From the NCBI GenBank assembly GCA_029339505.1, contig JAQISU010000115.1, positions 9,437,001-9,501,000 of the forward strand: a stretch of 64,000 bases of DNA. Reading direction: 5' to 3'. The notes below the pieces were generated by a model that was given only the letters and a program-made list of their open reading frames with translations, did not search any database and was not told where the DNA came from. This stretch comes from Unio delphinus (lineage: Eukaryota; Mollusca; Bivalvia; Unionida; Unionidae). The stretch's first letter is position 1; each line of letters begins with the position of its first letter. Made by a program: the position numbers and the translations under genes. This document shows positions 21,301 to 27,950 of this stretch, piece after piece.

Positions 21301-22406
21301 ACCAAGACCAACCTTGTCAGCACAGCCTGGAAGAACGCGCCTTGACAGGAACGTGGGTGAGCGTGGAATTGTTTAAAGCTCTGGACCTGGGATACCAACT
21401 GTTAGAAGTGTACGAAATTTATCACTTTCCCAAAACACAACAATACCGCAAGGGCGACGAGAGACAGAAAGGTATTTTTGCAGACTACGTGGATGCTTTT
21501 TTAAAACTAAAACAAGAAGCTAGTGGCTATCCTTCCTGGTGCCACACTCCCGAAGACCAAAAGATATTCAAAGAAAAATATCGGGAGCAGGAAGGTATCA
21601 CTTTAGACCACATCGAGAAAAACGAAGGAAGGCGGTCGTTTGCCAAAGTGATGCTCAATTGTTTGTGGGGTAAAATGGCACAACGACCGTCTTTACCCAA
21701 GACGGAGTATTTGTCCGAGCCGTCTCGCTACTTCCAGATGATTCACGACCCAACCAAAGTCATGAAACACGTGGACGTCATTCGTGAGGACTTGATCTTA
21801 GTCAATTACGAAGAAGAACTAGACTTTGTAGAAGCCGACAAATTTGGAAATGTCATCATTGCGGCTTACGTGACAGCCCACGCTCGCTTAAAATTGTACG
21901 AAGTGTTAGAACTGTTAGGAGATCGCGTGTTGTATTTTGACACGGACAGTTGCATTTACATTCACCGACCGAACCAGTGTAACCCTGTCATCGAAGGAGA
22001 CCGTTTAGGAGCCTGGACCGATGAACATCCCGACGACAAGATTCTATGTTTTGCAAGTGGCGGTCCTAAAAATTACGGCTACGAATACCGAGACCCCCAA
22101 GGAAAAATGCACACCGAATGTAAAGTGAAAGGATTGACTCTTAATTATCGCACCAGTCAAGTGGTGAACTTTGACGTACTACAAGAAGCCTTGCAGTCGG
22201 GACAGGATGAAACGTTTCAAGTGACTACCCACGAACCGCACAAGATTGTCCGTTTACCCACACACCAAATTGTTAGCCGACCTTTGGAAAAAGTCTACCA
22301 AATCGTGTACCAAAAGAGAGTACGACTTCCCAATCACTTCACTCTCCCGTACGGTCACGTCGAAATTGGGCAGCATATAAAAAGGGACATTGTCCAAGAC
22401 CAATAG
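18336..22406 (+). CDS. protein-primed family B DNA polymerase
   Basis: 1356 residues; replicates the element by protein priming from the terminal repeats. The N-terminal part has a conserved QMCLARAIVVG segment (near 226). A Cys/His-rich region follows at about 340-455 with several C-x2-C pairs. The 3'-5' exonuclease motifs are DFE near 472, HNFSGYD near 561 and YCRSDVDIL near 688. Polymerase motif A is DVCSLYP near 915, motif B KVMLNCLWGK near 1104 and motif C DTDS near 1202; PKNYGY lies near 1243. All catalytic acidic residues are present and no frameshift is seen, so it looks functional. The start ATG (ACAAGATG) follows a TATA-like box. The 3' end contains the TATA box of the next gene. 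Confidence 0.98.
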   Translation: MKRPHHVVEKGKDSKRQKRNVSPSTVAEVLAQIHASDFEDDMSEPESTPKQSTSKQSAPPLVNPENYYHIRETEKRSSRKFRTTAYTYAVKFKDFKANVPLENTEGFITEVWDSVLTALKQQCQAKEDDRLRLSIHHDNLKSPVWIEFTSPSELTPSKVIDKIQHVQQSNDKFHITDGKATLFMTHVSLPEGTGRKKVLLVDSLRNMKRSLVRINNPQDQMCLARAIVVGQMYVNKNETIEWKRAWETIRQSDRAKQRSEAELLLQQAGISKDTPCGIPEMQQLQDVLAPRYTLKVHPQEVRGPLLFRGHDFKDGKYIHVYHHDGHFDTITSITGFLKFSYYCEKCDYGYNNREQHKHCGSKCEGCLASQPCLDQGQVRVHCPVCQRTFVSLTCYQQHLKMQGSQQKSTCQLLRLCPTCGQGIRTNSVKLHVCRGKKRCHICRQIVDLEHECFIQKYQPRPEDTQKKGNFIFFDFECMQETGIHIPNFCVAHRACEQCIQEPIFSHCPYCSKIPGGREKIFRGSNTLADFAQWILNPIDETWSPEDIERYGECHCHATVMAHNFSGYDGQFLLRYYAEQSTERPQVTLNGAKIISMQVGQVQFKDSMCYLAMPLSRMPKTFGMTEMAKGYFPHFFNTEANQHAILPHLTKVDDYDPDNMRTEQREAFHAWYQTHASDPFDFQEEILKYCRSDVDILRRCCGKFRELFMEYGGIDPLKEACTIAKACSLVYRKRFMPENTLAVISPQTTNFVKRQYSVKALRWLHYLCDKEDKWIQHARNGGGEKTIGTYSVDGWDLENPQIVYEFNGCLFHGCPLCYPQRNTKNQFLQRTMEDLYQTTCQRRLKLEQQGYQVVEMWEHEYDLRLKTDPEFKRIVESYKWVDPLNPRDSLYGGRTNATCLLYQADEEKGEEIKYLDVCSLYPYVCKYCHFPVGHPELMTEHIDLDHIRQYEGLIKCKVLPPTDLYHPVLPHHCQGKLMFPLCRTCAETCNQDQPCQHSLEERALTGTWVSVELFKALDLGYQLLEVYEIYHFPKTQQYRKGDERQKGIFADYVDAFLKLKQEASGYPSWCHTPEDQKIFKEKYREQEGITLDHIEKNEGRRSFAKVMLNCLWGKMAQRPSLPKTEYLSEPSRYFQMIHDPTKVMKHVDVIREDLILVNYEEELDFVEADKFGNVIIAAYVTAHARLKLYEVLELLGDRVLYFDTDSCIYIHRPNQCNPVIEGDRLGAWTDEHPDDKILCFASGGPKNYGYEYRDPQGKMHTECKVKGLTLNYRTSQVVNFDVLQEALQSGQDETFQVTTHEPHKIVRLPTHQIVSRPLEKVYQIVYQKRVRLPNHFTLPYGHVEIGQHIKRDIVQDQ
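22374..22384 (+). promoter_or_regulatory. TATA box of the BIR gene, inside the 3' end of polB
   Basis: CATATAAAAAG, about 60 nt upstream of the BIR-gene ATG at 22441, the usual spacing in this element. Confidence 0.7.
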
Positions 22407-22440
22407 TTCATTGTGACTAACACAGCCAAGCGAAAAGAAG

Positions 22441-22989
22441 ATGAATCCATTTAAACAGACATCATTCAAATTTGGGAATTCTCAAGTGGAGTGCGATGCT
22501 AAACCTTGCGATTGTAGTGATGCCAGGCTCTGTGACGTTAGCGATTCAGCTGGATATCGTGGGAACGTTGCTATGACTACTACCCCTATATCTACCGTGG
22601 AAAGTGATGCTGTGCGTGTCAAACCTGAGGGATGCGAAAGCGGTGCCACACGTTATCGTGGACTCCTAGGAATTTCACCGTACCTGCATCGAACAGAAGT
22701 GAGGATAGTCGAATATTCGTTCCCGACGAGTTTGCCTGAATACTGTCACTTTAAAAGTCGATTTCAAACCTTCAAAGATAAATGGCCAAAATATCTGCCT
22801 GGACCAACTCCTGAAGAATTAGCCAGAGCTGGATTTTTCTACTTGGGCGAAGGAGATAAAGTCAAGTGTTTCAGTTGTGGTGTATCCATTTACGAGTGGG
22901 AACAGAAAGATTCCGCTTACTTGGAACATGCTCGATGGTCTCCGAATTGTCAATACCTACCTTTAGTAGGACCTAGTGATTGGAAGTGA
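22441..22989 (+). CDS. BIR-domain (inhibitor-of-apoptosis-like) protein
   Basis: 182 residues with one BIR domain at about 105-172. The zinc ligands C143, C146, H163 and C170 fit C-x2-C-x16-H-x6-C exactly, with the usual LEHARWSPNC end. No RING or second BIR is present. The first 100 residues are Cys-containing and unrecognised. BIR proteins bind caspases or their antagonists and block apoptosis, so the likely role is to delay host cell death during replication. Whether the domain is of the caspase- or Smac-binding kind is not clear from sequence alone. It sits between polB and a group of small ORFs, with its own TATA. Probably captured from a host. Confidence 0.95.
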   Translation: MNPFKQTSFKFGNSQVECDAKPCDCSDARLCDVSDSAGYRGNVAMTTTPISTVESDAVRVKPEGCESGATRYRGLLGISPYLHRTEVRIVEYSFPTSLPEYCHFKSRFQTFKDKWPKYLPGPTPEELARAGFFYLGEGDKVKCFSCGVSIYEWEQKDSAYLEHARWSPNCQYLPLVGPSDWK

Positions 22990-23001
22990 CACTACTACTC
23001 C

Positions 23002-23388
23002 ATGTCGTGTAACACGTCTAGACCAGTATATAAGCCCTCTCTAAAACATAATATTCAAGGATTACCATACGAATTGCAAGAGAAGATCTACAAGGACGTT
23101 TGGCAAGGTCTTGCTAAAGAAAAATCTCAATGGGTGACTGTAGAACATTTGTGTCGTGAAATTCACAAGAGGCAAGTGACAAAAATTAACCAACGTATTA
23201 GATTTCTCTGGATTAAGGGTATTTTTTTGCTCTGTTACCAATTTACTACGTTTACATCTGAAGATGTTGTGATCCTTCTTGACCGTTACCCTGAATGGCA
23301 GTGGGACGAAATTACACGTTATATTAATCACTTTTGCTTTTTGTGCAAATTTAATTCTGTGTTTAATTCTGGGTTGAATCTACACTGA
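23002..23388 (+). CDS. small protein with F-box-like LPYELQEKI segment
   Basis: 128 residues, 12 nt after the BIR gene. Residues about 19-33 read GLPYELQEKIYKDVW, which resembles the start of an F-box (LPxEL...I). The C-terminal half is hydrophobic and Cys-containing. No secure family. The only ATG is at 23002; a TATATAA at 23023-23029 lies inside the ORF and is probably coincidental. An F-box adaptor recruiting host ubiquitin ligase would fit an accessory gene next to a BIR protein, but the match is short. Confidence 0.5.
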   Translation: MSCNTSRPVYKPSLKHNIQGLPYELQEKIYKDVWQGLAKEKSQWVTVEHLCREIHKRQVTKINQRIRFLWIKGIFLLCYQFTTFTSEDVVILLDRYPEWQWDEITRYINHFCFLCKFNSVFNSGLNLH

Positions 23389-23428
23389 TAGTCTTCGACC
23401 TAAAAAAGAAGTATAAAAGAGAACGACC

Positions 23429-23647
23429 ATGCCACAACCTTTATCATTGGTGATCCAACAGATTCCGTGGAAGGATATCAATGAGAAGATTCACACGGTG
23501 AAAGATTACGAACACTTATTGCAAGAACTGTACCCTATGAATTGGGGTCGACGTGTCGTGTGTGTTTTAGTGACTTGCTTTCTAGGATTTCGTTTACCTG
23601 TCGATTCCTTGTGGACACTTTACGAACACTACCTATCAAAAAAATAA
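23429..23647 (+). CDS. small protein with Bcl-2 BH1-like stretch
   Basis: 72 residues. Residues 28-50 read YEHLLQELYPMNWGRRVVC followed by a hydrophobic segment. The E-L...NWGR-x-V pattern is the hallmark of the BH1 region of Bcl-2 proteins. The protein is much shorter than a Bcl-2 fold (about 140 residues or more), and no clear BH2 is seen. A TATA-like GTATAAAAG lies only 10 nt before the ATG. The next ORF (23654) is in the same frame after a single TAA and two codons, so this may be a shortened or interrupted gene. Weakly supported. Confidence 0.4.
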   Translation: MPQPLSLVIQQIPWKDINEKIHTVKDYEHLLQELYPMNWGRRVVCVLVTCFLGFRLPVDSLWTLYEHYLSKK

Positions 23648-23653
23648 GACAGT

Positions 23654-23902
23654 ATGGTGACTCCTTTAAATGTCCACGAGAGACTTATTCTGTTCAAAGC
23701 CTTACGCTTTCATCTGGATACGTCTCGACCTCTCCAAGAAAAAAAGATTCGTCAACTTTTACGTACGGAAGCAGTGTACGAAGATGTGTGTGTAGCTTGT
23801 GATTTACACCCTCATTGGACAGATGTACGTCACTGGAAAAGTTGGGATTTTGAGGCTTGGACAAACGATGCATCCCATTATGCCCAAGCGCTGTGTTCCT
23901 AA
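23654..23902 (+). CDS. small protein of unknown function
   Basis: 82 residues, in the same frame as the ORF before it and separated from it by one TAA plus two codons. It has a leucine-rich N-terminal helix-like part and a Trp-rich C-terminus (HWKSWDFEAW). It overlaps the start of the next gene in another frame. No family recognised. Confidence 0.45.
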   Translation: MVTPLNVHERLILFKALRFHLDTSRPLQEKKIRQLLRTEAVYEDVCVACDLHPHWTDVRHWKSWDFEAWTNDASHYAQALCS

Positions 23903-24248
23903 AATTCATCGTCGAGTGAAAAAAGTCACTTTTAAACCTGTGTTAGTGACAGTACCAGAAGAAGAGAAAGAATCTGTCACCGAAGACAATCCCTCTGTTC
24001 AAGACAAAACTGTCATGGACATTTCCCCACAAAGACCCTTTCGAGAGGACACGTATGTGACTATACCCCCTGTAGAGGAGACTATAAGAACATTACACAC
24101 TACCTCTAGGAGACGTTTGTTACCCAACAAAGAATGTTGTACAGTGACTTGTTTATATGCCACTTTGATCGTTTCCCTGTGTCTTTTATTCCTGTATTTA
24201 TCTATTTGGCTTTTATGTATTTTTGTCTTTCGTGTTGTTCGAATTTAA
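23868..24248 (+). CDS. small tail-anchored membrane protein
   Basis: 126 residues from the ATG at 23868 (an alternative ATG is at 23880); the longer frame from 23799 would overlap the upstream gene more. The N-terminus is basic (KRCVPKIHRRVKK), the middle is acidic and Pro/Thr-rich, and residues about 90-122 form one long hydrophobic segment near the C-terminus. This predicts a tail-anchored or type II membrane protein with a long nuclear/cytosolic face. AATAAA lies at 24260-24265. Function unknown. Confidence 0.6.
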   Translation: MHPIMPKRCVPKIHRRVKKVTFKPVLVTVPEEEKESVTEDNPSVQDKTVMDISPQRPFREDTYVTIPPVEETIRTLHTTSRRRLLPNKECCTVTCLYATLIVSLCLLFLYLSIWLLCIFVFRVVRI

Positions 24249-24277
24249 ACATGCATTCAAATAAACGTGTCTTGAAA

Positions 24278-24287
24278 AAAGTATAAA
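24278..24287 (+). promoter_or_regulatory. TATA box of the packaging ATPase gene
   Basis: AGTATAAAAA, about 57 nt before the ATG at 24341. An in-frame ATG at 24311 would lie at the expected transcription start, so 24341 is preferred. Confidence 0.65.
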
Positions 24288-24340
24288 AACCTCTTGTCTA
24301 GTCTGTTTTTGTGTCAATACTGTCATACCACTACACGACT

Positions 24341-25072
24341 ATGGCTCACTCTACTCTTTCTACTACTCCTTCCTCCTCCACATTCAAAGTCATTGACGAA
24401 CACTTAGATCAGGCTAGTTGGAAAGCCTTGTATCTTCGTCATCCTTTTAACATGTTAATTGCTGGACCGAGCGGTTCAGGCAAAACCGAATTTGTCAAAC
24501 GTTTGATCGAACATAAACATCATTTGATCGATCGTCCACCTCAACGCATCGTGTGGTGTTACAAAGAGTGGCAATCGGCATACAGCCTCTTGCAAGAAAG
24601 TCAAGGTGATTCCATTGTGTTTGTAGCAGGCATTCCTAAAGAAGACGAAGGGATCGTGTCTGACCCTAGTCAAACTCATTGGGTTATTTTTGACGACATG
24701 TTAGGAGAAGACGAAGAAGAAATTAAACTATGGTTTACGCGTAAAGGGCATCATCGTAATGCCAGTGTCATTTACATTACACAAAATTTATTTCAACAAA
24801 GTAAAGCCCATCGTACCATTAGTCTTAATGCTCATTACGTGGTCTTGTTTAAAAGTCCTCGAGATAAATCACAAGTGCAAGTTTTAGCCAAACAGTTAGG
24901 AACACCTTGGCTAACTCATGCGTACGATGATGCCACTCAAATGCCACACGCCTATTTACTCGTGGATTTAAAACCCACTACTCCTGATTATTTGCGATTT
25001 CGTACCGATTTGTTTCACGACTGGTGTCAAGACGGAGGACCTGTCGTGTACACGTCCTCCTCGTCGACATAA
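24341..25072 (+). CDS. A32-like DNA-packaging ATPase (FtsK/HerA superfamily)
   Basis: 243 residues from the preferred start. Walker A is GPSGSGKT at 42-49, Walker B is VIFDD at 115-119, and a sensor-like TQNLF lies at 147-151, the standard order for Polinton and large DNA virus packaging ATPases. It pumps the genome into preformed capsids. All key residues are present. A TATA box lies about 57 nt upstream. It stands between the accessory block and the basic-protein block. Confidence 0.96.
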   Translation: MAHSTLSTTPSSSTFKVIDEHLDQASWKALYLRHPFNMLIAGPSGSGKTEFVKRLIEHKHHLIDRPPQRIVWCYKEWQSAYSLLQESQGDSIVFVAGIPKEDEGIVSDPSQTHWVIFDDMLGEDEEEIKLWFTRKGHHRNASVIYITQNLFQQSKAHRTISLNAHYVVLFKSPRDKSQVQVLAKQLGTPWLTHAYDDATQMPHAYLLVDLKPTTPDYLRFRTDLFHDWCQDGGPVVYTSSSST

Positions 25073-25090
25073 CACTATGAAGCACTAAAA

Positions 25091-25099
25091 AAATCTATA
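25091..25099 (+). promoter_or_regulatory. TATA box of the first basic virion-type gene
   Basis: The reading is CTATAAAAA, about 45-50 nt before the ATG at 25142. Confidence 0.65.
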
Positions 25100-25141
25100 A
25101 AAACCTTGGGTTACTTTGACCTGGTCTCATACATCGTCAAC

Positions 25142-26041
25142 ATGACGTCCCTTCAGTCTCATCTTCCCATCAAATTGATTCGTGCCTTGTACGGCATCAG
25201 TCGCGAAAAAAATCCACAAAGACGTGCTCACGTCTTAGAAGCCAGTCTCAAAGAAGTCTTACGATGGTTTACGGTGACAGCACGTCAAATACTGCAAGGC
25301 ATCATTCACATTCCACATCAAACCAAACGCTTTTTTGACAGAAACAAAGTAGCCTTGACGCAACTGGCCAATCCTCGCATCGACACTCACACCAAAAAGC
25401 AAATCATATTGAAACCTGGAGGTAGTGGTTCTCTAGGAGGTGTCATCATTCGTTCCCTTTTAAAATGGGATCCCAATACTCCCAAAGTTCACCCCAAGAA
25501 GAAAACAAAAAAAGCCAAACAAACCCCTAAGAAAAAGAACAAGGGTGCCAAGACCAAAACACAGAAAAAGAAAAGTCCACAGACAAAAGCGGTCACCCGC
25601 AAGAAAGGCACTTCGGCCAGGACACAACCTTACCTTCGTCAACCACGACCTGTAAGAAAAGATCTACAAGGACGTTTGGCAGGGACTACGTTGCCAGTAG
25701 CCTCAGGGGCTGTCACTTCTCCGTTGCGGGTGATGCCAGCCAAACCCAATTTGACACCCGTTTTTCCTAATTTGATGAAACATTGGAAATCTGCGTCTCC
25801 CAAAACGTCTCCTCCACCGGTGACACCCTCGTCCACATTAGCGGCAGTAGCAGCTGCTCACAAAGTACCTGCCCCTAAAGTCAAAGTCCAAGAAAGATCT
25901 GGCATGTTAAAGAGTTTACTAGATTTGTCCAAACAAGAACTGTCCCGATTGAGTCCGTTGCGAACCCCTTCACGACGTGTGTTACCTGCCATGAAGTTGA
26001 TACGACGCAAAGATAATCAGTGGCGACGCATTCCAGTATAA
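25142..26041 (+). CDS. basic virion-type protein 1: GG-core plus Lys-rich tail
   Basis: 299 residues. Residues about 35-110 contain a core (ILQGIIHIP, FFDRNKVAL, TKKQIILKPGG and a hydrophobic end) that parallels the three genes that follow. A long Lys/Pro/Thr-rich region (about 118-180) and an Arg/Ser-rich C-terminus come next. The composition fits a genome-condensing core protein like those of adenoviruses. The start is the first ATG after the TATA; an upstream TTG is not a valid start here. It is the largest of four adjacent relatives, so a fusion of the shared core with a DNA-binding tail is likely. Confidence 0.75.
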   Translation: MTSLQSHLPIKLIRALYGISREKNPQRRAHVLEASLKEVLRWFTVTARQILQGIIHIPHQTKRFFDRNKVALTQLANPRIDTHTKKQIILKPGGSGSLGGVIIRSLLKWDPNTPKVHPKKKTKKAKQTPKKKNKGAKTKTQKKKSPQTKAVTRKKGTSARTQPYLRQPRPVRKDLQGRLAGTTLPVASGAVTSPLRVMPAKPNLTPVFPNLMKHWKSASPKTSPPPVTPSSTLAAVAAAHKVPAPKVKVQERSGMLKSLLDLSKQELSRLSPLRTPSRRVLPAMKLIRRKDNQWRRIPV

Positions 26042-26105
26042 AAATATGACTTGAAGACCACGACGTCAATCAGTATTTTTCTGTACCACTGCTGAACACT
26101 CCAGG

Positions 26106-26339
26106 ATGCTTCCTCAAAAACGTGCACACCACCACCACCACCACCACCCTCGTCGTTCTGCTGACCAAAAAGGAAAAGGAAAAAGACAATCTCGTCATCG
26201 TACCAAAGGCTTAAAAACCAAACATCGACGTCCTTTCCTCCAAAGACGTAGTCTTTTAAAGAAAAAGAAGAGTCACCAAAAAGGAGGATCCTTTGGTAAT
26301 TTTGTGAAAGACATTGTTACCTTTTTGACGAAGCGGTAG
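26106..26339 (+). CDS. basic virion-type protein 2 (short, His-run)
   Basis: 77 residues with a natural run of seven His, a long Lys/Arg-rich stretch and a GG-then-hydrophobic end (QKGGSFGNFVKDIV). That end mirrors the final part of the core in its neighbours. It has its own TATA (GTATAAAAAT, about 26037-26046, overlapping the end of the previous gene) about 62 nt before the ATG. Likely a small core or scaffold protein packaging DNA. It is much shorter than gene 1 and lacks the helical part. Confidence 0.65.
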   Translation: MLPQKRAHHHHHHHPRRSADQKGKGKRQSRHRTKGLKTKHRRPFLQRRSLLKKKKSHQKGGSFGNFVKDIVTFLTKR

Positions 26340-26415
26340 TTCCCCAAAAAGTAGATAAAAGAGAGTGTGTACCAAGTCATTGACACTAGTAATATTGTGA
26401 AACGAACAAGCAAAG

Positions 26416-26889
26416 ATGTCACCTCGCAGAAAACATTCTTCTTCACCCCACAAAGGAAAGAAAAGGAAAGGACGTTTAGCCAAACATCGACACGTTCATC
26501 GTCCAAAGGCCCAAAAGAAAATATCCGTCCGTCAAAAGAAAAAGATGCTGGTGCAACGCGGAGGATTTTTCCTACCCCATGATCTCTTTCCAGAAAAAGT
26601 GATACCACTTATAAATCAAGTGATGGCACAACAAAAAAAAGATAAAAGAGGGTGTGTTTCAAGTCATGGACGTCAGTGGCATTGTGGAACGAACAAGCAA
26701 AGATGTCACCTCGCAGAAAATATTTTTCTACACCTCACAAAGGAAAGAAAAAGAAAGGACTACCTCCTCGTTTGGTCAAACACGGAGACGTGTTGTCTGT
26801 CCTGTCCAAAGCCTCTCCACCCATGCGAAAACAAATCATTAAAACGGCTTCCAAAGATGTCATCGATACCGTGTGCGAATGTTGTTTGA
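26416..26889 (+). CDS. basic virion-type protein 3 (shortened duplicate)
   Basis: 157 codons; only about the first 80 are likely original. It starts MSPRRKHSSSPHKGKK, nearly the same as the next gene, and keeps the LAKHRHV, VRQKKKMLVQRGGF motif. It lacks the roughly 65-residue helical middle part of gene 4. The rest of the frame runs through the leader of the next gene out of its frame, so the C-terminus is probably an accident of a lost stop. The TATA-like GATAAAAG at 26351-26358 is 58-65 nt upstream. Leader and start are a tandem copy of 26640-26760. Confidence 0.55.
   Translation: MSPRRKHSSSPHKGKKRKGRLAKHRHVHRPKAQKKISVRQKKKMLVQRGGFFLPHDLFPEKVIPLINQVMAQQKKDKRGCVSSHGRQWHCGTNKQRCHLAENIFLHLTKERKRKDYLLVWSNTETCCLSCPKPLHPCENKSLKRLPKMSSIPCANVV
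26642..26649 (+). promoter_or_regulatory. TATA-like box (ATAAAAGA) of the basic protein 4 gene
   Basis: Part of AAAGATAAAAGAGGG about 55-60 nt before the ATG at 26703; matches the copy at 26351-26358 before gene 3. Confidence 0.55.
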
Positions 26890-27167
26890 ATGTCTTGAAA
26901 GGCACGATACCTTTGTCTTCACACCAGAAAAAATGCTTAGCCAAACATCGACACGTTCTTCGTCAAATGGTCCAAAAGAAAATACCCGTCCGTCAAAAGA
27001 AAAAAATGTTGGTGCAACGCGGAGGATTTTTACCTTTTCTTCTTCCTGTGTTGGGAGGATTAGCGAAATCCGGTATCCTATCCAGCATATTACCAGGTTT
27101 TTTACAAGGGATGACACAAGGGATGTCCCCAGGGATGCACCAAGGGATGGCCCCGAGGTATGGGTAG
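26703..27167 (+). CDS. basic virion-type protein 4 (complete core)
   Basis: 154 residues; begins MSPRRKYFSTPHKGKK. A helical part (VLSKASPPMRKQIIKTASKD, a Cys pair CECC and LNVLKGTIPL) leads into LAKHRHVLRQ, KKIPVRQKKKMLVQRGGFLP and a hydrophobic end with Gly-Met-Gln repeats. I recall this core as a common Polinton small protein of unknown role; its basic then membrane-like order would fit a minor virion protein. The preceding GTG-started extension is not a valid start. The leader is a near copy of that of gene 3. Confidence 0.8.
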   Translation: MSPRRKYFSTPHKGKKKKGLPPRLVKHGDVLSVLSKASPPMRKQIIKTASKDVIDTVCECCLNVLKGTIPLSSHQKKCLAKHRHVLRQMVQKKIPVRQKKKMLVQRGGFLPFLLPVLGGLAKSGILSSILPGFLQGMTQGMSPGMHQGMAPRYG

Positions 27168-27243
27168 CAATATGTATGATCCTTCCAGAAGATAAAAGGG
27201 ATCCATGAAGCACCACGATCTCAGACGTAACCTTTGGAAGCCC

Positions 27244-27942
27244 ATGGAAGGACGAAAACTGACTTTAGTTCCTTACAAACGATGGATGGAATACCATCGT
27301 TGGCAAGAACAACGTACCCCCCATTTACCACCCAATCCTGATTTGAACGAGATGTCCCAATTACAACACGAATTGCAATCCTTGCTGCATCGCCACGATT
27401 TGTCCGAAACCGAAAAATCGCAAAAGTACGGTCAACTTCTGCAACGACTACAACTCTTTCATCGAAAAGCTGTGGAACAAACAGCTCTACCCACACTGTC
27501 CGATTTGAAGGCACTAATGAATAATCCGTCGCCTTTACCCTCTACAGTAGCCAAAACAGACGTCACCCCACCATTACCCAAGGAAGAAAAAGAACCCCAT
27601 GATCTCTTTCAAACACCCACTGCTACTCCCATTCCGAGTAAGATTGCCGCTTCCTTATTGACCCCTTCTCCCACGCCCCCACGAGAAGAACTCAAAACGT
27701 GGGTTAAAAAGATGATGGCTACTCCTGCTTCAACAGAAGTGAAAAAGAAAGAAAGGAAACCAGAGGTGAGAAAAGAAAAGAAGACCAAAGCTATCTCATT
27801 ACCTCTGCCACCACCACCACCACCACCACCAGCACCCTCGACGTCAACTCCTGTGGCACATCGGACACGTAAAACCGTTTCCAAACAACCCGCATTTCGT
27901 CCCACCCAAAGCAATATCCTCGAAGAGTGGGTCACTTATTAA
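27244..27942 (+). CDS. Polinton small virion-type protein with LVPYKRW motif
   Basis: 232 residues from the ATG at 27244. The upstream ATG at 27205 sits only 10 nt after the TATA-like GATAAAAGG (27190-27198), whereas the other genes start 45-65 nt after theirs. The N-terminus reads TLVPYKRWMEYHRW, which I recall from proteins at this place in other Polintons. Helical Gln/Leu-rich (about 35-85), Pro/Thr-rich, Lys-rich and polyproline segments come next, and a C-terminal SNILEEWVTY. Function unknown. It precedes the integrase and is therefore probably in the virion gene block. Confidence 0.7.
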   Translation: MEGRKLTLVPYKRWMEYHRWQEQRTPHLPPNPDLNEMSQLQHELQSLLHRHDLSETEKSQKYGQLLQRLQLFHRKAVEQTALPTLSDLKALMNNPSPLPSTVAKTDVTPPLPKEEKEPHDLFQTPTATPIPSKIAASLLTPSPTPPREELKTWVKKMMATPASTEVKKKERKPEVRKEKKTKAISLPLPPPPPPPPAPSTSTPVAHRTRKTVSKQPAFRPTQSNILEEWVTY

Positions 27943-27950
27943 CCTAAACC

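Noticed and set aside
23023..23029. TATATAA inside the 23002 ORF as a promoter
   Set aside because: No suitable ATG follows at the usual distance.
23542..23802. 86-codon frame overlapping two small ORFs
   Set aside because: Alternative frame across two better-placed ORFs; no promoter.
26367..27216. Extra frames on both strands in the basic-protein block
   Set aside because: Out-of-frame readings of duplicated basic genes.
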